64,000 bases of DNA, from the NCBI GenBank assembly GCA_037447655.1, contig JBBHKE010001278.1:1-64000 (forward strand), written 5' to 3'. Under the pieces are notes generated by a model that worked only from the letters and a program-made list of their open reading frames with translations, had not been told where the DNA came from and did no database searches. The translations under genes and the position numbers were made by a program. Origin of the DNA: Zygnema cylindricum (Eukaryota > Streptophyta > Zygnematophyceae > Zygnematales > Zygnemataceae). This document shows, piece by piece, positions 11,408 through 21,877 of the stretch (position 1 is the first letter of the stretch; each line of letters opens with the position of its first letter).

Positions 11408-11976
11408 AAATGTTCCGTTTTGTTGAAAAACGTGTTCCGACGCTTTACATGTCGGTCTCATACGTTTCCAAGGAAAGAAATCGGTAAACGGTTTTCAACG
11501 TGCGAAACCGCCAAAGACCTGTTCTCCAATAGGCGGTCCCAGCAAACACGCGGATCCGTCTATTTCTAGTGTTTAGTGGGACAACCTTCCATTATGTCGT
11601 GCCAGTAGACATTGTTTCTCAATTATGATTGGCTCCATGTTGGTTGGTTTTCAGATTTGTAAAATCTAGAAATATTCTTTAAGCTGAAAATCTGTACGTA
11701 ATATTTTGTACGGGTGGAGGTAGTTAATGACTCGTATAAAAATTTTGCGACCAGATTTTAATTTTGAAATTTAAATCAAAATTTCGGAACGGAATGTGAA
11801 AAAGGCGTCGCAAAATTTTAAGGTTAGCGGATGTCAGAAGGAGCGTGCGGACATATTTCGGTCGACCTTCATACATCGTAGCGGAAGGCACATGGCGTGT
11901 ACGACATGTTCGATTCACATTGCCTGTTCGTGGTGGATTTTTTTTATAATTTTCACGTGTACCAATGGTACGCGAG

Positions 11977-12020
11977 CAGTGTGAAGAAACTCTCCTCCCG
12001 AGGAGAGTCTCTTCACACTG
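11977..12020. repeat. Palindrome, 20-bp arms with one mismatch
   Basis: Arms CAGTGTGAAGAAACTCTCCT and its complement, loop CCCG (11997-12000). It lies inside the outer Harbinger-like element. Confidence 0.9.
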
Positions 12021-12256
12021 GACGATGTGCGTGATTGCTTCGCGAATCTAAAAATGTGAAAAATTTACGCCTATAATATTGGAGCCATCCAGTGGACATG
12101 TATCGTCATGTTTCGTCTGACAAATAAAATAAAATGGTACGAATCTGTACGAAATCGTACGGCGTCGAGTAAAAACAACCCCACTTTTCCTCTAATGGAA
12201 GTTCACCCTAAATTGAAGTTTTCATTTTTCCATGTTGTAAGCATTTTAGCCAATTA

Positions 12257-12433
12257 CACCGCCAATCGCTATTAGAGTATATAACGCCAATTCGGTGCCC
12301 TTTTAAAAAAAAAAAAACCTGAAATACAATTAATAACGCTATTTAAGTAGGTGGACCATAATCTGCCACGTCTCAAGTACTAAATATTTTTTTGACGCTA
12401 TTTAATCCTTGACTCTAATAGCGATTGGCGGTG
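12257..12433. mobile_element. TA-flanked MITE (CACCGCCAATCGC family, short form)
   Basis: TA|CACCGCCAATCGCTATTAG at the left and CTAATAGCGATTGGCGGTG|TA at the right form a near-perfect 19-bp TIR. It is 177 bp and shares an internal GGACCATAATCTGCCACGTC block with 13827-14025. Confidence 0.85.
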
Positions 12434-12450
12434 TACTGTACTGTAATGTA

Positions 12451-12988
12451 CACCGTGAATCGGTATTGGCGTAATGGACGCTATTTAAGGTACCTTTTTT
12501 TTCCCCAAATTCTTAAACAGCATAAGTTATTCTGTTTTTTCTTTTACGCCATTTAGGGTTCTTTTCCAATTTTTATCATCTAAATAGAGTGTTGTACGGT
12601 TGGTGTCAGACCGTACAAAAATGTACCTTTTTAATTGAGAAAGTATATTTAATGGGTTTTAGTAACCACGGACGCATGAGAATATGCGCTCTAAAAAGGG
12701 GATGCAATCGGGTTGTCAAAAATTACGTTCTCACATATTCGTCCGGCAACGGCGTTTCGACTGTGTGAACGTACAATTTGTGTACAATTTGTCAGATTTT
12801 GAACAGAACCTATATTAGTGTAAACAAGTTTGGGGCGGGTGTTTAATTTTTTTTAAATCCAAATTAGTATAAGTAAATATCCAGTATGTATGTTTTTTTT
12901 GAAAAAATCCAAATTCTCAATTAGCGTAAATAACGGTAATTGTTCCTACACGCTAAAGAAACCTTTACGCGAATAACGATTCACGGTG
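12451..12988. mobile_element. TA-flanked element, long form (538 bp)
   Basis: TA|CACCGTGAATCG at the left and CGATTCACGGTG|TA at the right. The interior shares extended blocks with 45071-45633 (GGACGCATGAGAAT, ATCGGGTTGTCAAA, CACATATTCGTCC). It sits 15 bp from the preceding element. No transposase frame. Confidence 0.82.
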
Positions 12989-12990
12989 TA

Positions 12991-13598
12991 GTGTACTACG
13001 TGGCACTAGATAGCCGTGCTGAAATTTTTTGGATGTTAAATAGAAGAATTTTGAAAACGCTGTTATGCAATCTGCATACACTGTTTAACGTAAGCACAGC
13101 ATGTGATCCTATTAGGGATAATCCCACTCGCCATATCTCAGTGTTTTGGGACCTCAATTGGTTAGTATTTGTGATATAATTTGCATCATGCTTGTAGCTA
13201 GAATCCATTGCATATTATTGATTTGCAATTTAAATTTAAATATCGGAAACGTTTGAATGTGCATAACAGTCAAAAACACTAATTAGAAACCCCGGAAGAC
13301 AACGAGTAAATCTAGTCTTTTCAATGGAGTATAGTGTTGTGCTTTTTTGGCTGTAAAGCACTTCGTATAGATCAACCAAGGTTGTGTGCATTCCGTAAGT
13401 GAAGCTAATTGGCTGCATTTAAAGTTCGAACTTTTGAAGTGACCAAAGCAAAGTTGGGAGCATAACGCGCGTTGGTGTGAAGTACAGTAGACAAAAATAG
13501 TGAACCTTGCTGCCTACAGCTCAAAACTTGAGAATCATTGCCCTAGAGTAGCGCTAGGCATCTATAACCTGCCTAGAACAGTACGGTACGGTACAGTA
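12991..13598. other. Unassigned spacer
   Basis: No gene or element was recognised. It ends in a GTACGGTACGGTACAGTA run at the next TA-element target. Confidence 0.35.
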
Positions 13599-13814
13599 CA
13601 CCGCCAATCGCTATTAGCGTTGTGTACGCTAATCCCGTCCCGCTTTTTTTTTTTTTATTCTCAAATAGAACTATCCACACTATTTAAAAAAAGCCCTAAT
13701 TCCTAATCAGAGTAATCGATTTCTTCCAAAATTTCCAAATTCCCAATTAGCGTACACCACGCTAAATAATAGTGTACGCTAATCGAACGTACACGCTAAT
13801 AGCGATTGGCGGTG
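13599..13814. mobile_element. TA-flanked MITE (216 bp)
   Basis: TA|CACCGCCAATCGCTATTAGCG at the left with its exact complement and TA at the right. It is bracketed by the palindromic target sequences GGTACAGTA and TACTGTACTGTA. Its subterminal sequence (GTTGTGTACGCTAATCC) matches 44746 and 45071, so it looks like an internal deletion form of the long element. Confidence 0.88.
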
Positions 13815-13826
13815 TACTGTACTGTA

Positions 13827-14025
13827 CACTGTGAATCGTTATTAGCCTTATGTACGCTATATCGACACCCCAAAATTTTGACATTGATACCTTAAATATA
13901 ATAAACTACACTATTTAAGGACGTGGACCATAATCTGCCACGTCTATTAAAACTAAATTAGAATGAATGACGCTAATTTTTTCTTTACACTAATAATTTC
14001 TATACGCTAATAACGATTCAAGGTG
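13827..14025. mobile_element. TA-flanked MITE (199 bp)
   Basis: TA|CACTGTGAATCGTTATTAG at the left, CTAATAACGATTCAAGGTG|TA at the right. It starts only 12 bp after the preceding element, across a CTGTACTG spacer. Confidence 0.8.
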
Positions 14026-14027
14026 TA

Positions 14028-14770
14028 GTGCAGCTGTGTGTTCAGCATGGGCATCCCGAACAAACTCTTGATGTCCAGAGTGATGGCACGTGTACGGAAG
14101 TATCGCGCTGAGCTGCAGTGTATCTGGTACCATCGTACGTAAACAACTCGATGCGATTAGTTCCTTTTCCAATCCGTACATCAGTCAACGGGCCAATGGC
14201 TGCGGTACTGTACTATTTTTTACGACGCACTCCACGTTTCTCTGGCGCTGGAATGCTGCAATAGTCAACAAATATATCTTAATACATCTGACGGACCTAA
14301 TTACATACACAGAATCGACGGCTGTTATTCTCTCTGTCGAATGGACGTGCAAACCGAGGAATCTCAAGAACGTTCTCCACACGTATCTATCGTGTAGCTT
14401 TCCCATTGGACCCCCTTTTAGTCCGTCAACTCAAAGCGGCGCCTCCCACACGACGTTTTGGTCAACTGACGCGGCTCCAAAGTTCCAGAGTCCGCGCACT
14501 CTCCCAATCACCAGCCGCGGCCAGCTCTCCTATTTCCTTGGAAGAAATCCCAGCAGCCAGACTGCATTTGTACAGAACTACTGTACAGATCAAGTCGAGC
14601 AAATAAATAGCTCCTCCCGCGCGTTTCATCAGCTTGCTCTCCCAAACCTAATTAGGGCAATAATAAGTCGAGACGATCGCCAAGGTAAACAGAACTGTAC
14701 GGAGTAGTATCGAAGGGGAAAATCGACGTGAAAATAGATAAATCGGATCGCAATTAACGGCTTCGATTCG
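14028..14770 (+). promoter_or_regulatory. Upstream region of hydrolase 1
   Basis: This 0.74-kb region separates the TA-element cluster from the first hydrolase and presumably holds its promoter and 5' leader. A 205-codon open frame runs through it (14090-14707) but starts at GTG and has low-complexity, family-less composition, so I do not call it a gene. No unambiguous TATA box was identified. Confidence 0.3.
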
Positions 14771-15652
14771 ATGTCGATCAACGGATGGACAGAGGGGTTC
14801 ATTCCTGCTGGTGACGTGGCGATTCATTACTGGCGGACTGCTAATACCGCGCTTCCTTTGCTTGTTTTCTTGCACGGTTTTTTTATGGACGGAGCATTCA
14901 TGGTGACTCCTGTCACACCTCTTTTATCGAACTTCTCATTGGTCCTGCCAGATGCTCGAGGCCACGGTTTAACCGAACCATACCCTAACGGAACGCTCAC
15001 CATGGAACACCTCGTGGCAGACGCTACAGCAGTTATCCGTCACGTCTCTCCTAACTCTCCGGTCATCCTGGCCGGCCATTCCATGGGAGCAGCTACAGCC
15101 GCACACGTGGCATGGAACCATCCAGACCTTGTGCGCGGATTACTATTGGTTGAACCGCCTTGGAACCGTCCACCTGGAGCTTCGTACAGTTTGGCTTGGT
15201 ACATGTCTCCGTACCAAAAACTAGCCGCGGATTTGCTTCGGAACGAAGCTCTGGAATTCCAAAACCTAACTGCAACAGAAATTCTTGTAAAGGACAAAGA
15301 AAGATCGGAGCTCAAACCTCCTGCAGAGAGCAGCTTACAAGCACACAGTCGGTTTCACGCAACCCTAATTTCTGCAACTGACATAGAATCCGTTGACACG
15401 TGCATCACTATGGCAGTTAGTAATCTTACGATGCCGGTTCTGTTACAAGTAGGAGATTTGGAAACAGCAAATAGTACCGTTGGATCGAAAATAAACCCTA
15501 ATGTAGCAAAGCTTGTAGTGGCAACTTATCAAAAAGGAAGGCTAGATTTTTTTCCACACGGTTTACATTATTTGTTCGGACCGCCGACAAAAAAGAAGTG
15601 GACTGAAGATACTCTTTCGTTTCTTTTTGAGATTTTGGAAGGAGATAAGTAA
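14771..15652 (+). CDS. Alpha/beta-hydrolase fold protein 1, intronless
   Basis: A single 293-codon frame from ATG to TAA. It shows the alpha/beta-hydrolase signature in order: oxyanion-hole segment VFLHGFFMDG (residues 32-41), DARGHG (61-66), nucleophile elbow GHSMG with Ser104 (102-106), a cap-like variable region (about 133-205), the acid in LLQVGD (Asp229), and the catalytic His in PHGLH (His266). This is a serine-hydrolase triad; substrate cannot be deduced and no peroxidase or dehalogenase feature is evident. There is no signal peptide or membrane segment, so a soluble cytosolic enzyme is likely. A paralogue in the same orientation begins 5.2 kb downstream. The two agree well to about residue 135 and differ mainly in the cap region, which suggests substrate divergence. 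Confidence 0.9.
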   Translation: MSINGWTEGFIPAGDVAIHYWRTANTALPLLVFLHGFFMDGAFMVTPVTPLLSNFSLVLPDARGHGLTEPYPNGTLTMEHLVADATAVIRHVSPNSPVILAGHSMGAATAAHVAWNHPDLVRGLLLVEPPWNRPPGASYSLAWYMSPYQKLAADLLRNEALEFQNLTATEILVKDKERSELKPPAESSLQAHSRFHATLISATDIESVDTCITMAVSNLTMPVLLQVGDLETANSTVGSKINPNVAKLVVATYQKGRLDFFPHGLHYLFGPPTKKKWTEDTLSFLFEILEGDK

Positions 15653-16590
15653 GAATAATATCGTATTTGAGAGAGTATTTTCTATACACTAGGGAGGAAA
15701 CCAATGGCGCAAGATTGGAAACTTGTTGTAAATTTTGTATAAAGCTTTTTTTTTTTTTTTTTTTTTCAATAGCTTTTTTTCTCATAAAAATTAGGGGGTT
15801 AGGGCAAACAAAATAATTTGTTTTTTTTTTTTTTTTTGACCATAGATTTTTCCTCCTAAAATGTAGGTGGTGCGAGCAAACAAGATATATTGTTTTTGTT
15901 TTTGTTGTTGGTTGGCTAGATGGTGGTGATTAATGTAACCATTTTTTCGTTTAACTTTTGTTTCTTTGCTTTAACATTTTTATGAAATAATCGTCAAATC
16001 GACCAATGAAAGGATGCAGCGGAAAAAATGTCTATTTTTCAATTTATATTTATTTGCTGGTTTTGGTAACATTTGCAAATTTGTTGCACTGTCAAAAATA
16101 TTAAATATTGCAAGTGATTTTTCGCTTTTCCTTTAGTCTCATATGTGTTGGGAGAATTCCAAAGGACACATATTGGCTCCAAATCATGGCATGTGATGAA
16201 CAGTTTGAGTACCAATAAGAATAATAATAATAATAAATAATTGTAATAATTAAAAAGTGAAAGTGATACACCCTGGTCAAAGAGGTAGGCATAGAACAAG
16301 AGGCAAATGTAACCGTGCTCATCAAAAGAGAATTAATGTTAAATTGTAATTTTTAATTTAATTTCAGTTGTAAACAACAATGTGGAATAATGAGAAATTT
16401 TCTGCTAAGGATGTTAAAGACACTCGAGGGAGAAGATGTATGAAGTAAATAACTAAATATAGTGATGTGCGCTTGTGATTTTATGGGCTTAAATAAGCAT
16501 TGCTTTTGGCAAGTTACTGGGTATCTATAACAATGGAGTGAACATTGGCATGTTTCTCATGAATGGTAAATGTGAATTTGGGAAAGGGAG
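15653..16590. other. 3' flank of hydrolase 1; homopolymer-rich spacer
   Basis: Holds T-runs at 15748-15766 and 15821-15838, an AAT microsatellite at 16217-16238 and AT-rich sequence. No coding region was recognised. Confidence 0.4.
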
Positions 16591-18630
16591 AAAAAAAATC
16601 GCAGCTCGCTTCTCATTCCTCTTTGGGGTCCGTTGGGTGATGTTGCCACTTTAGAGTCCGCAATCGGCACTCGCCGAGGTGATCCCTTAGGGGCACCCTT
16701 TTTTGCACTTGCCCATATTCAAGCATTATGAGGGTCAGCTACAGCCTTCCCAGGTTGTTTATTTCCTTCATTTGCGGATGACACGTATATTGTGGGTCCA
16801 CGCGATCAAGTTTTTTCGGCTTTCTCTCATTTTGCGGACCAGCTTCATCGAATCGGCTCTATGTTAAACTATCTAAGTGTGTGGCTTGGTGCCCACGAGG
16901 TTTGTTGTAGGATTGCCCGCTCCCTAGCGGTTTTCGTCTTGCATCTCAAGATGAGGGTATCAAGGCTTTAGATTGCCCTATTGATGGATCTTCTTTTGTC
17001 AACCATGTGGTTGAGGATGCGTTGTTGGAGGATCTTTCTCACAGCGACGACCTCCCCAAGCTGTCGGATGCACAAGTGGCGTTTTCGATCTTGATCCGTT
17101 GTTTTGCCCAGCACCCTCTTTATCTTGCGCGGACTTTACTACCCACGACTTATTTTCAATCTTCCCTTAAGGATTTTGACGACAAACTTTTGGGTGTGCT
17201 TCATCACCTCGTTGGTCATGGGATTTTTGATCTTCCAGGGGGAGCACTCGCTCGTCAACAAGCAAACCTCCCAATTTCTAGCGGCGGTTTAGGTTTGATT
17301 TCTGTGGCCAAAGTTGCGCCAGTCGGGTATTTGGGTAGTTGGGCTTTGGTGGTTCCTACCATCACTTCTCGTTTCATTGAGGATGTTGTCCCCATTTTGG
17401 CGCAAATTGTCTCTAAGGTGGAAGAAGGGCTATTTCCATTTCACCAAGCTCTCCTTTCCGCTCGTGCGCTATTACCCCCAAACGCTCGACACCAAGTTCC
17501 ACCTTTTCCTTCTTTTGTAGCCGACACTAACTTCCAGTTTCAGCAACGCATATCTGAGCAAGTAGCCGCCGCTGATTTTGCAAACCTCTTGGAGGCGCTA
17601 CCTTATGCTCAAGCATTTGCTCGTTAACGTTCGTGTTCTGGACCTGGGGCTCGTGCATGGCTACAAGCAACACCAACTTTTTTGACACTCCGTCTATCGT
17701 ATGACCAATTTACTTTTGCTCTACGCTTGCGGTTGGGTTTGCCTCACCCTCCACTTTGGGGGGGCCTTGGTGCGTCTGTAACCAAGTTATTGATGCCGAG
17801 GGAATCCATTTGCTTCGTTGCTCGCATGGTGGGGAACGAATTGTCGCACATGATTTGGTGCGATATGCCATTGCTGACATTGGTGCCGAGGCGGGCTACA
17901 CTGTCAAACGTGAGGTTTCGAATATACTTCCACCTCGGCCCGAAGCTAAGGGTTCTCGCAGCCATCAAGTTGACTTCGTTTTTCTTCATGGTGCTCGGAG
18001 GACGCTTGGCGATGTGGTCCTCACGGATCCAACCGGGACACACATTTCATCTCGCGTGGCTTCCCATTCAGGTGTGGCGGCTCCGGACGGAGCGGCTACA
18101 AAAGAATGAGACTACGCTCACCGAGACCCGTCAGACCAGTTTGTCCCATTAGTAGTGGAGATTTTTGGTTCTTTGGACAAGTCTTTCGATGACTTCCTTC
18201 GACAGTGTGCGTCAAGAACGTTTAAATATTTGGGTCCAAGGAGTCCTCCATCGAGTCTATTAGTTGTGTTTTACCGTCAGCGTGTCTCAGTTGCACTTCA
18301 ACGTGCGCAAGCGGCGGCGCCTTTTTCGTTGTAGCACACTCGCGGACGATCGGAAGGGTCTTCCAGGCCTTCCGCCAAGGGACCCAATTCACATCCATGA
18401 TCTCCGTGGTTGTGGACCTTTGTTTGCCTACGGGTAGTCTAGTCTAGGTTTTTTCATTTTGTAGGCGATCTTAGTCTGTTATTGTTTAGTTTTGGTTCTT
18501 TACTCTTGTTAGTTTTGTTGTTTTTCTTTTTTGTTTTTAGGCGTAAATTACTTTTTTGTGACTCTTGTAGTCTCCAAATGTTTTTTTTTTCAGTTTTACC
18601 TTTTTTGTACTAAGATGATTTTCCCATCGC
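16591..18630 (+). pseudogene. 5'-truncated non-LTR retrotransposon: RT end plus zinc-finger/restriction-like endonuclease domain
   Basis: Broken frames encode, in order, an RT motif RRGDPLGAPFFALAHIQA (about 16665-16725), the catalytic core SFADDTYIVGP (about 16770-16805), a thumb/connector with LPISSGGLGL (about 17266-17295), and a Cys/His cluster of form CxC-x(about 10)-HxxxC (about 17763-17822), followed by SHGGER, HD and R. Then come VDFVFLHGARRTL and DVVLTDPT, and a C-terminal segment with DQFVPLVVEIFG ending at TAG near 18332. The order RT, zinc knuckle, R-H-D and V-D resembles the C-terminal restriction-like endonuclease of R2-type or Dualen-like elements; that assignment is an inference. 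Several stops and frameshifts show it is dead. The 3' untranslated part runs to about 18630, judged by its match to the copy at 62090-64000. Confidence 0.8.
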
Positions 18631-18646
18631 AATTTTTGCAATTAAC

Positions 18647-19103
18647 CATAGTTTAAAAGTAGGTGAAAGTACACCCATACAATATGCCTATTGTATGCAA
18701 AATATACAATATACCCTTAAGACCTATATTGTATTTGTCGCAAAATGAAATAAAATAGTAACAGGGTTGAGTTGCACATGGATCGATAGAGAATTAAACG
18801 TCATGTCTAAATTTGAAAAAAAAAACGGACAAAAAAATATTTTTCTGTGAGTTTTGAGCGACTTTTTATTGAAATCGTCAGTTTTGGACGATCGGATGGT
18901 CGCTGATCAAAGTAGCGATCTAAGAAGATCACATGAAAAACCTATAACACAACTTAAGATAGGACTATCGTCAGATTTGGACGAGCGGGCGGTCGTTGAT
19001 CAAAGTAGCGACTTAAGACGATCACATGAAAAGCCCATAACACAACTTACGATGAAGGCGCCGACAAAAGACCTACAATAGAAACGCCTACTTTTGAACT
19101 ATG
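18647..19103. mobile_element. TIR element with imperfect 8-bp target duplication
   Basis: Left end CATAGTTTAAAAGTAGG, right end CCTACTTTTGAACTATG (16 of 17 bases paired). The flanks are CAATTAAC and TAATTAAC (7 of 8). It is 457 bp, with an internal duplication of about 96 bp (GATCAAAGTAGCGA, ACCTATAACACAACTTA). A truncated copy lies in the opposite orientation at about 25057-25392. Confidence 0.65.
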
Positions 19104-20640
19104 TAATTAACACTTCTTTCCATAGTTGTTCAAAACGCATTTTTCGCACGATTCGAACGCGCGTACAATACGTTGAAACTGGAGAGGTCGATTTGAAAAA
19201 ATCGTAAAAAACGTTAATGAGTTTTTTTCCGTACAAATCCGTACATGCTAAAAAAATTGAATTGACCATGTACTGCAGTTTGTACGCTTTCCGTCAAATG
19301 AGCGGTAAAAAATAACATATATTTAAATCATTATTACACTTCATGTATGCATTGGAACATCTACATCAACTGGTTACGCTCAATCTTATTAACGGATGTT
19401 AGGGCCGTACATGGGCCCAGGTTCTACTCCTGCGAAACGCTCATTCGTTCATTTATTTATGCTCATTTTTTGTCATAATAAAATTGTCTGTAGGCAGCCA
19501 TGGCCTTCTCTCTCTACCTCTCCGAGAGCATGCAACTTCAAAAAATCAAAGTACAGGCCATATGCCGATGACAGTTTTCATCATTCAACATTGCACGTCG
19601 TAATCCTCGAACTCTAAGCATGGCTGCTTTTTTGGAGGTCCGTGACTTTTTCGTCAACGGCTTCAACGGCAGTTTACTAACTAATGCCGTGGGGTCGGTA
19701 ATGGCGTCTTCTTTGAATTTTCGCTTTCAACTGTTGAAGTATTTATGGCGGCTTCTTTTCAAAAATTTAAAGAAGACGCTTGTACACATTTTGAACTTAC
19801 GGGGCTCAAATAGTGTGACGCCGCAACGTCTCTTTTTGGAAATGTCCGTAGACGTGACAATAAATTGTTGTACATTTCTGTGTACATTCTGATCAGTTTA
19901 CTAAACAAAAATTACCGATACGTGCATCGAATCTTTTCGTCAATTTCCGTACAATTGCCGTAAATATTTGTACAGTTGCCGTAATTTGTCCATAGGTTCC
20001 CGTAAATTTACAGTTTCAGTTTACAGTAGACTTTTTTTTGCAATTTTTTTGAAAAGTCACGTACAATGCGTAGAAACTGTAAAACAGGAAAAAATCGCGC
20101 GTATTGAACAACTAGGCTTCCTTCAGATGATTGAGCGTCCGGTACATTATTTTCCGCATTTTATATTTTTTGGGCCAGTATTTGCCCTGCCGCCAAACGA
20201 AGCTTTTCGACTTCTTTTTCGGTCCAATGGGAAGACAATGATATAATCGGTCCAATGGAAAGTGAGTTTTTTGCGACCCAATTAAATCCTGTACTAAAAA
20301 CTACCATCAAAGTACAAAACAGTACAGTACTGTACTGAGCCTCGTAACGAACCTAAGGCTGTATCGTTCAAAACAAAGCAATCATTTTTCAATAAAACCG
20401 GCCAACAAGTTTATAACTATAGATTCGGTCATGACGTTTTGTAGCCCATGTGGCGACGAGGTGTACGTTCGCTAAAGTGTCGAGTAGGATTTTGGAATGT
20501 GCGTGTTCAGAAAAAGGCATGCAAAATTGCTCGTACAAGATGTCCGTACGTTTTGCACGAAAAGACATATTCAAAATCTTTTCCACGTGTACGTCTGCCA
20601 GCGTAAGATATGACACGCGGCTATATTAAAACAGCGATTC
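19104..20640. other. Unassigned intergenic sequence
   Basis: AT-rich with frequent GTAC. Short frames at 19620-19892 and 19968-20246 have no recognisable domain and no splice structure, so I do not call them genes. Confidence 0.35.
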
Positions 20641-20654
20641 AATACCAATGTACC

Positions 20655-20790
20655 ACTGTACTCTCTTAAAGTACAATATGAAATGCAGTACTGTACAGTA
20701 ATGTACTGTATCGTACTTCAGCAGCTTCGCACAACTGTACTAAAGTCTTTGAGCACTGTACTGTACGTCACTGGGCTGTACTGTACTGCA
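20655..20790. promoter_or_regulatory. GTAC-motif cluster upstream of hydrolase 2
   Basis: About twelve GTAC tetramers fall in some 140 bp, several as ACTGTACTGTA, ending about 95 bp before the hydrolase-2 start codon. GTAC is the core recognised by SBP/SPL-type and copper-response regulators in green plants and algae, but GTAC is enriched across this window, so the cluster may be background repeat. Confidence 0.3.
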
Positions 20791-20884
20791 GCTTCTTCGT
20801 TCTAAAATCTAAAACTTAAGCTTGGAAGCTTGAACTGCAGAGGAATTGGAGTAAAAGACGTCTGCAGCGAGACAGAAGGAGACA

Positions 20885-21802
20885 ATGGAGGCGAGACTAT
20901 GGACCCCAGAGCATCTCCCTCTGAGTGACGTCACGCTGCACTACTGGCAAAGCTCCAACGCATCATTACTGCCTCTTGTCGTTTTCCTTCATGGATTCTT
21001 TATGTCTTCAGGATGTCTCTTAACTCCTGTCTCTCCACTGCTCTCCAACTTCTCTTTCGTTTTGCCCGACGCTCGAGGCCATGGCGGCTCTGTTCCAATT
21101 CCGAAGGGGACATTCACCATGGAGCATCTAGTGTCAGATGCTGCTGCAGTGATCCGCCACGTGTCTCCTAACTCTCCTGTACTATTGGCTGGCCATTCTA
21201 TGGGAGCCGCTACAGCCGCACGTGTTGCCAGAGATTATCCTAATCTTGTAAAAGGATTACTGCTCGTTGAACCGCCCTGGAATCGTCTTCCTGAAGATGT
21301 GCTAAGCCTCGCCGACTTTTTAACACCAGAAAGAGTCACTTTAGATAAAACTCTTTGGGAGATTATAATGTCAGTAAAGAGACTGAGTTACATTGATTTT
21401 AGGGCAGCGAATGTGGAAAGAATCTCACCAACGATACCTTTTCAAACGGCGCAGGAGGCTGTTCGTCAGTTTGATGCTGCTGACGTGTCATTGGTTGACA
21501 TGATGACCATAGACTGCGACATCACTTTGGCCGTCGGCAATATCACTATGGATGTGGTGTTGCAAGTAGGAGATCCGGTGACGTCAGCAGCTTTGAATGG
21601 CTCCAAAACAGATCCTCTAGTGGCTGAAGTCATGGTTTCGAGGTATCCGAATTTCCGAAAGCAGTTTATTGTGAATGGTCAGCATTTACTTTATGTGCCG
21701 CCGACACAAAAGGATTGGACGCACCAGACTCGTTTCGCTCTGTTAAGACTCTCGGGATCCGTAAGGATTTCCACAGTTTTTCCTCAAGTTTTGAAGAGTT
21801 GA
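20885..21802 (+). CDS. Alpha/beta-hydrolase fold protein 2, intronless paralogue
   Basis: A single 305-codon frame starting at ATG in an ACAATGGAG context. The same order of signatures as the first copy: VVFLHGFFMSSG (32-43), DARGHGG (62-68), GHSMG with Ser105 (103-107), a cap region (about 134-210), LQVGD with Asp230, and NGQH with His267. The N-terminal 135 residues are strongly alike in both copies (DARGHG, RHVSPNSPV, LLLVEPPWNR), while the cap differs in sequence and length. The C-terminal tail is about 12 residues longer here. No signal peptide. Triad intact, so probably an active soluble serine hydrolase of unknown substrate. Confidence 0.9.
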   Translation: MEARLWTPEHLPLSDVTLHYWQSSNASLLPLVVFLHGFFMSSGCLLTPVSPLLSNFSFVLPDARGHGGSVPIPKGTFTMEHLVSDAAAVIRHVSPNSPVLLAGHSMGAATAARVARDYPNLVKGLLLVEPPWNRLPEDVLSLADFLTPERVTLDKTLWEIIMSVKRLSYIDFRAANVERISPTIPFQTAQEAVRQFDAADVSLVDMMTIDCDITLAVGNITMDVVLQVGDPVTSAALNGSKTDPLVAEVMVSRYPNFRKQFIVNGQHLLYVPPTQKDWTHQTRFALLRLSGSVRISTVFPQVLKS

Positions 21803-21877
21803 AAGAGAGAGGGAGGGAGAGAAGAGAGAGGGAGAGAGAGAAGAGAGAGAGAGAGAGAGAGTGAGAGAAAGAGAGAG
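21803..21877 (+). repeat. GA-rich simple repeat in the 3' flank of hydrolase 2
   Basis: An imperfect (GA)n/(GAGAGG)n run begins directly after the stop codon, followed near 21945-21965 by a C/T-rich run that could pair with it in RNA. Confidence 0.75.

Larger units (their letters stand above)
9864..12208. mobile_element. Harbinger-like element with TAA duplication (host of a nested element)
   Basis: The right end, read inward, is GGGTGAACTTCCATTAG and the left begins AATGAGGTTCCATTAGGG; beyond these the two ends continue to match for tens of bases (GTTTACT...GTCGTAC...TTTCGTACAG). TAA flanks both sides (9861-9863, 12209-12211). The left terminus has mutated. It contains the nested element 10524-11407 and a near-perfect 20-bp-arm palindrome at 11977-12020. 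No transposase was seen. Confidence 0.6.

Noticed and set aside
14090-14707. 205-codon open frame upstream of hydrolase 1
   Set aside because: Starts at GTG, no domain, no repeated or conserved pattern, and lies in what looks like the promoter and leader of the hydrolase.
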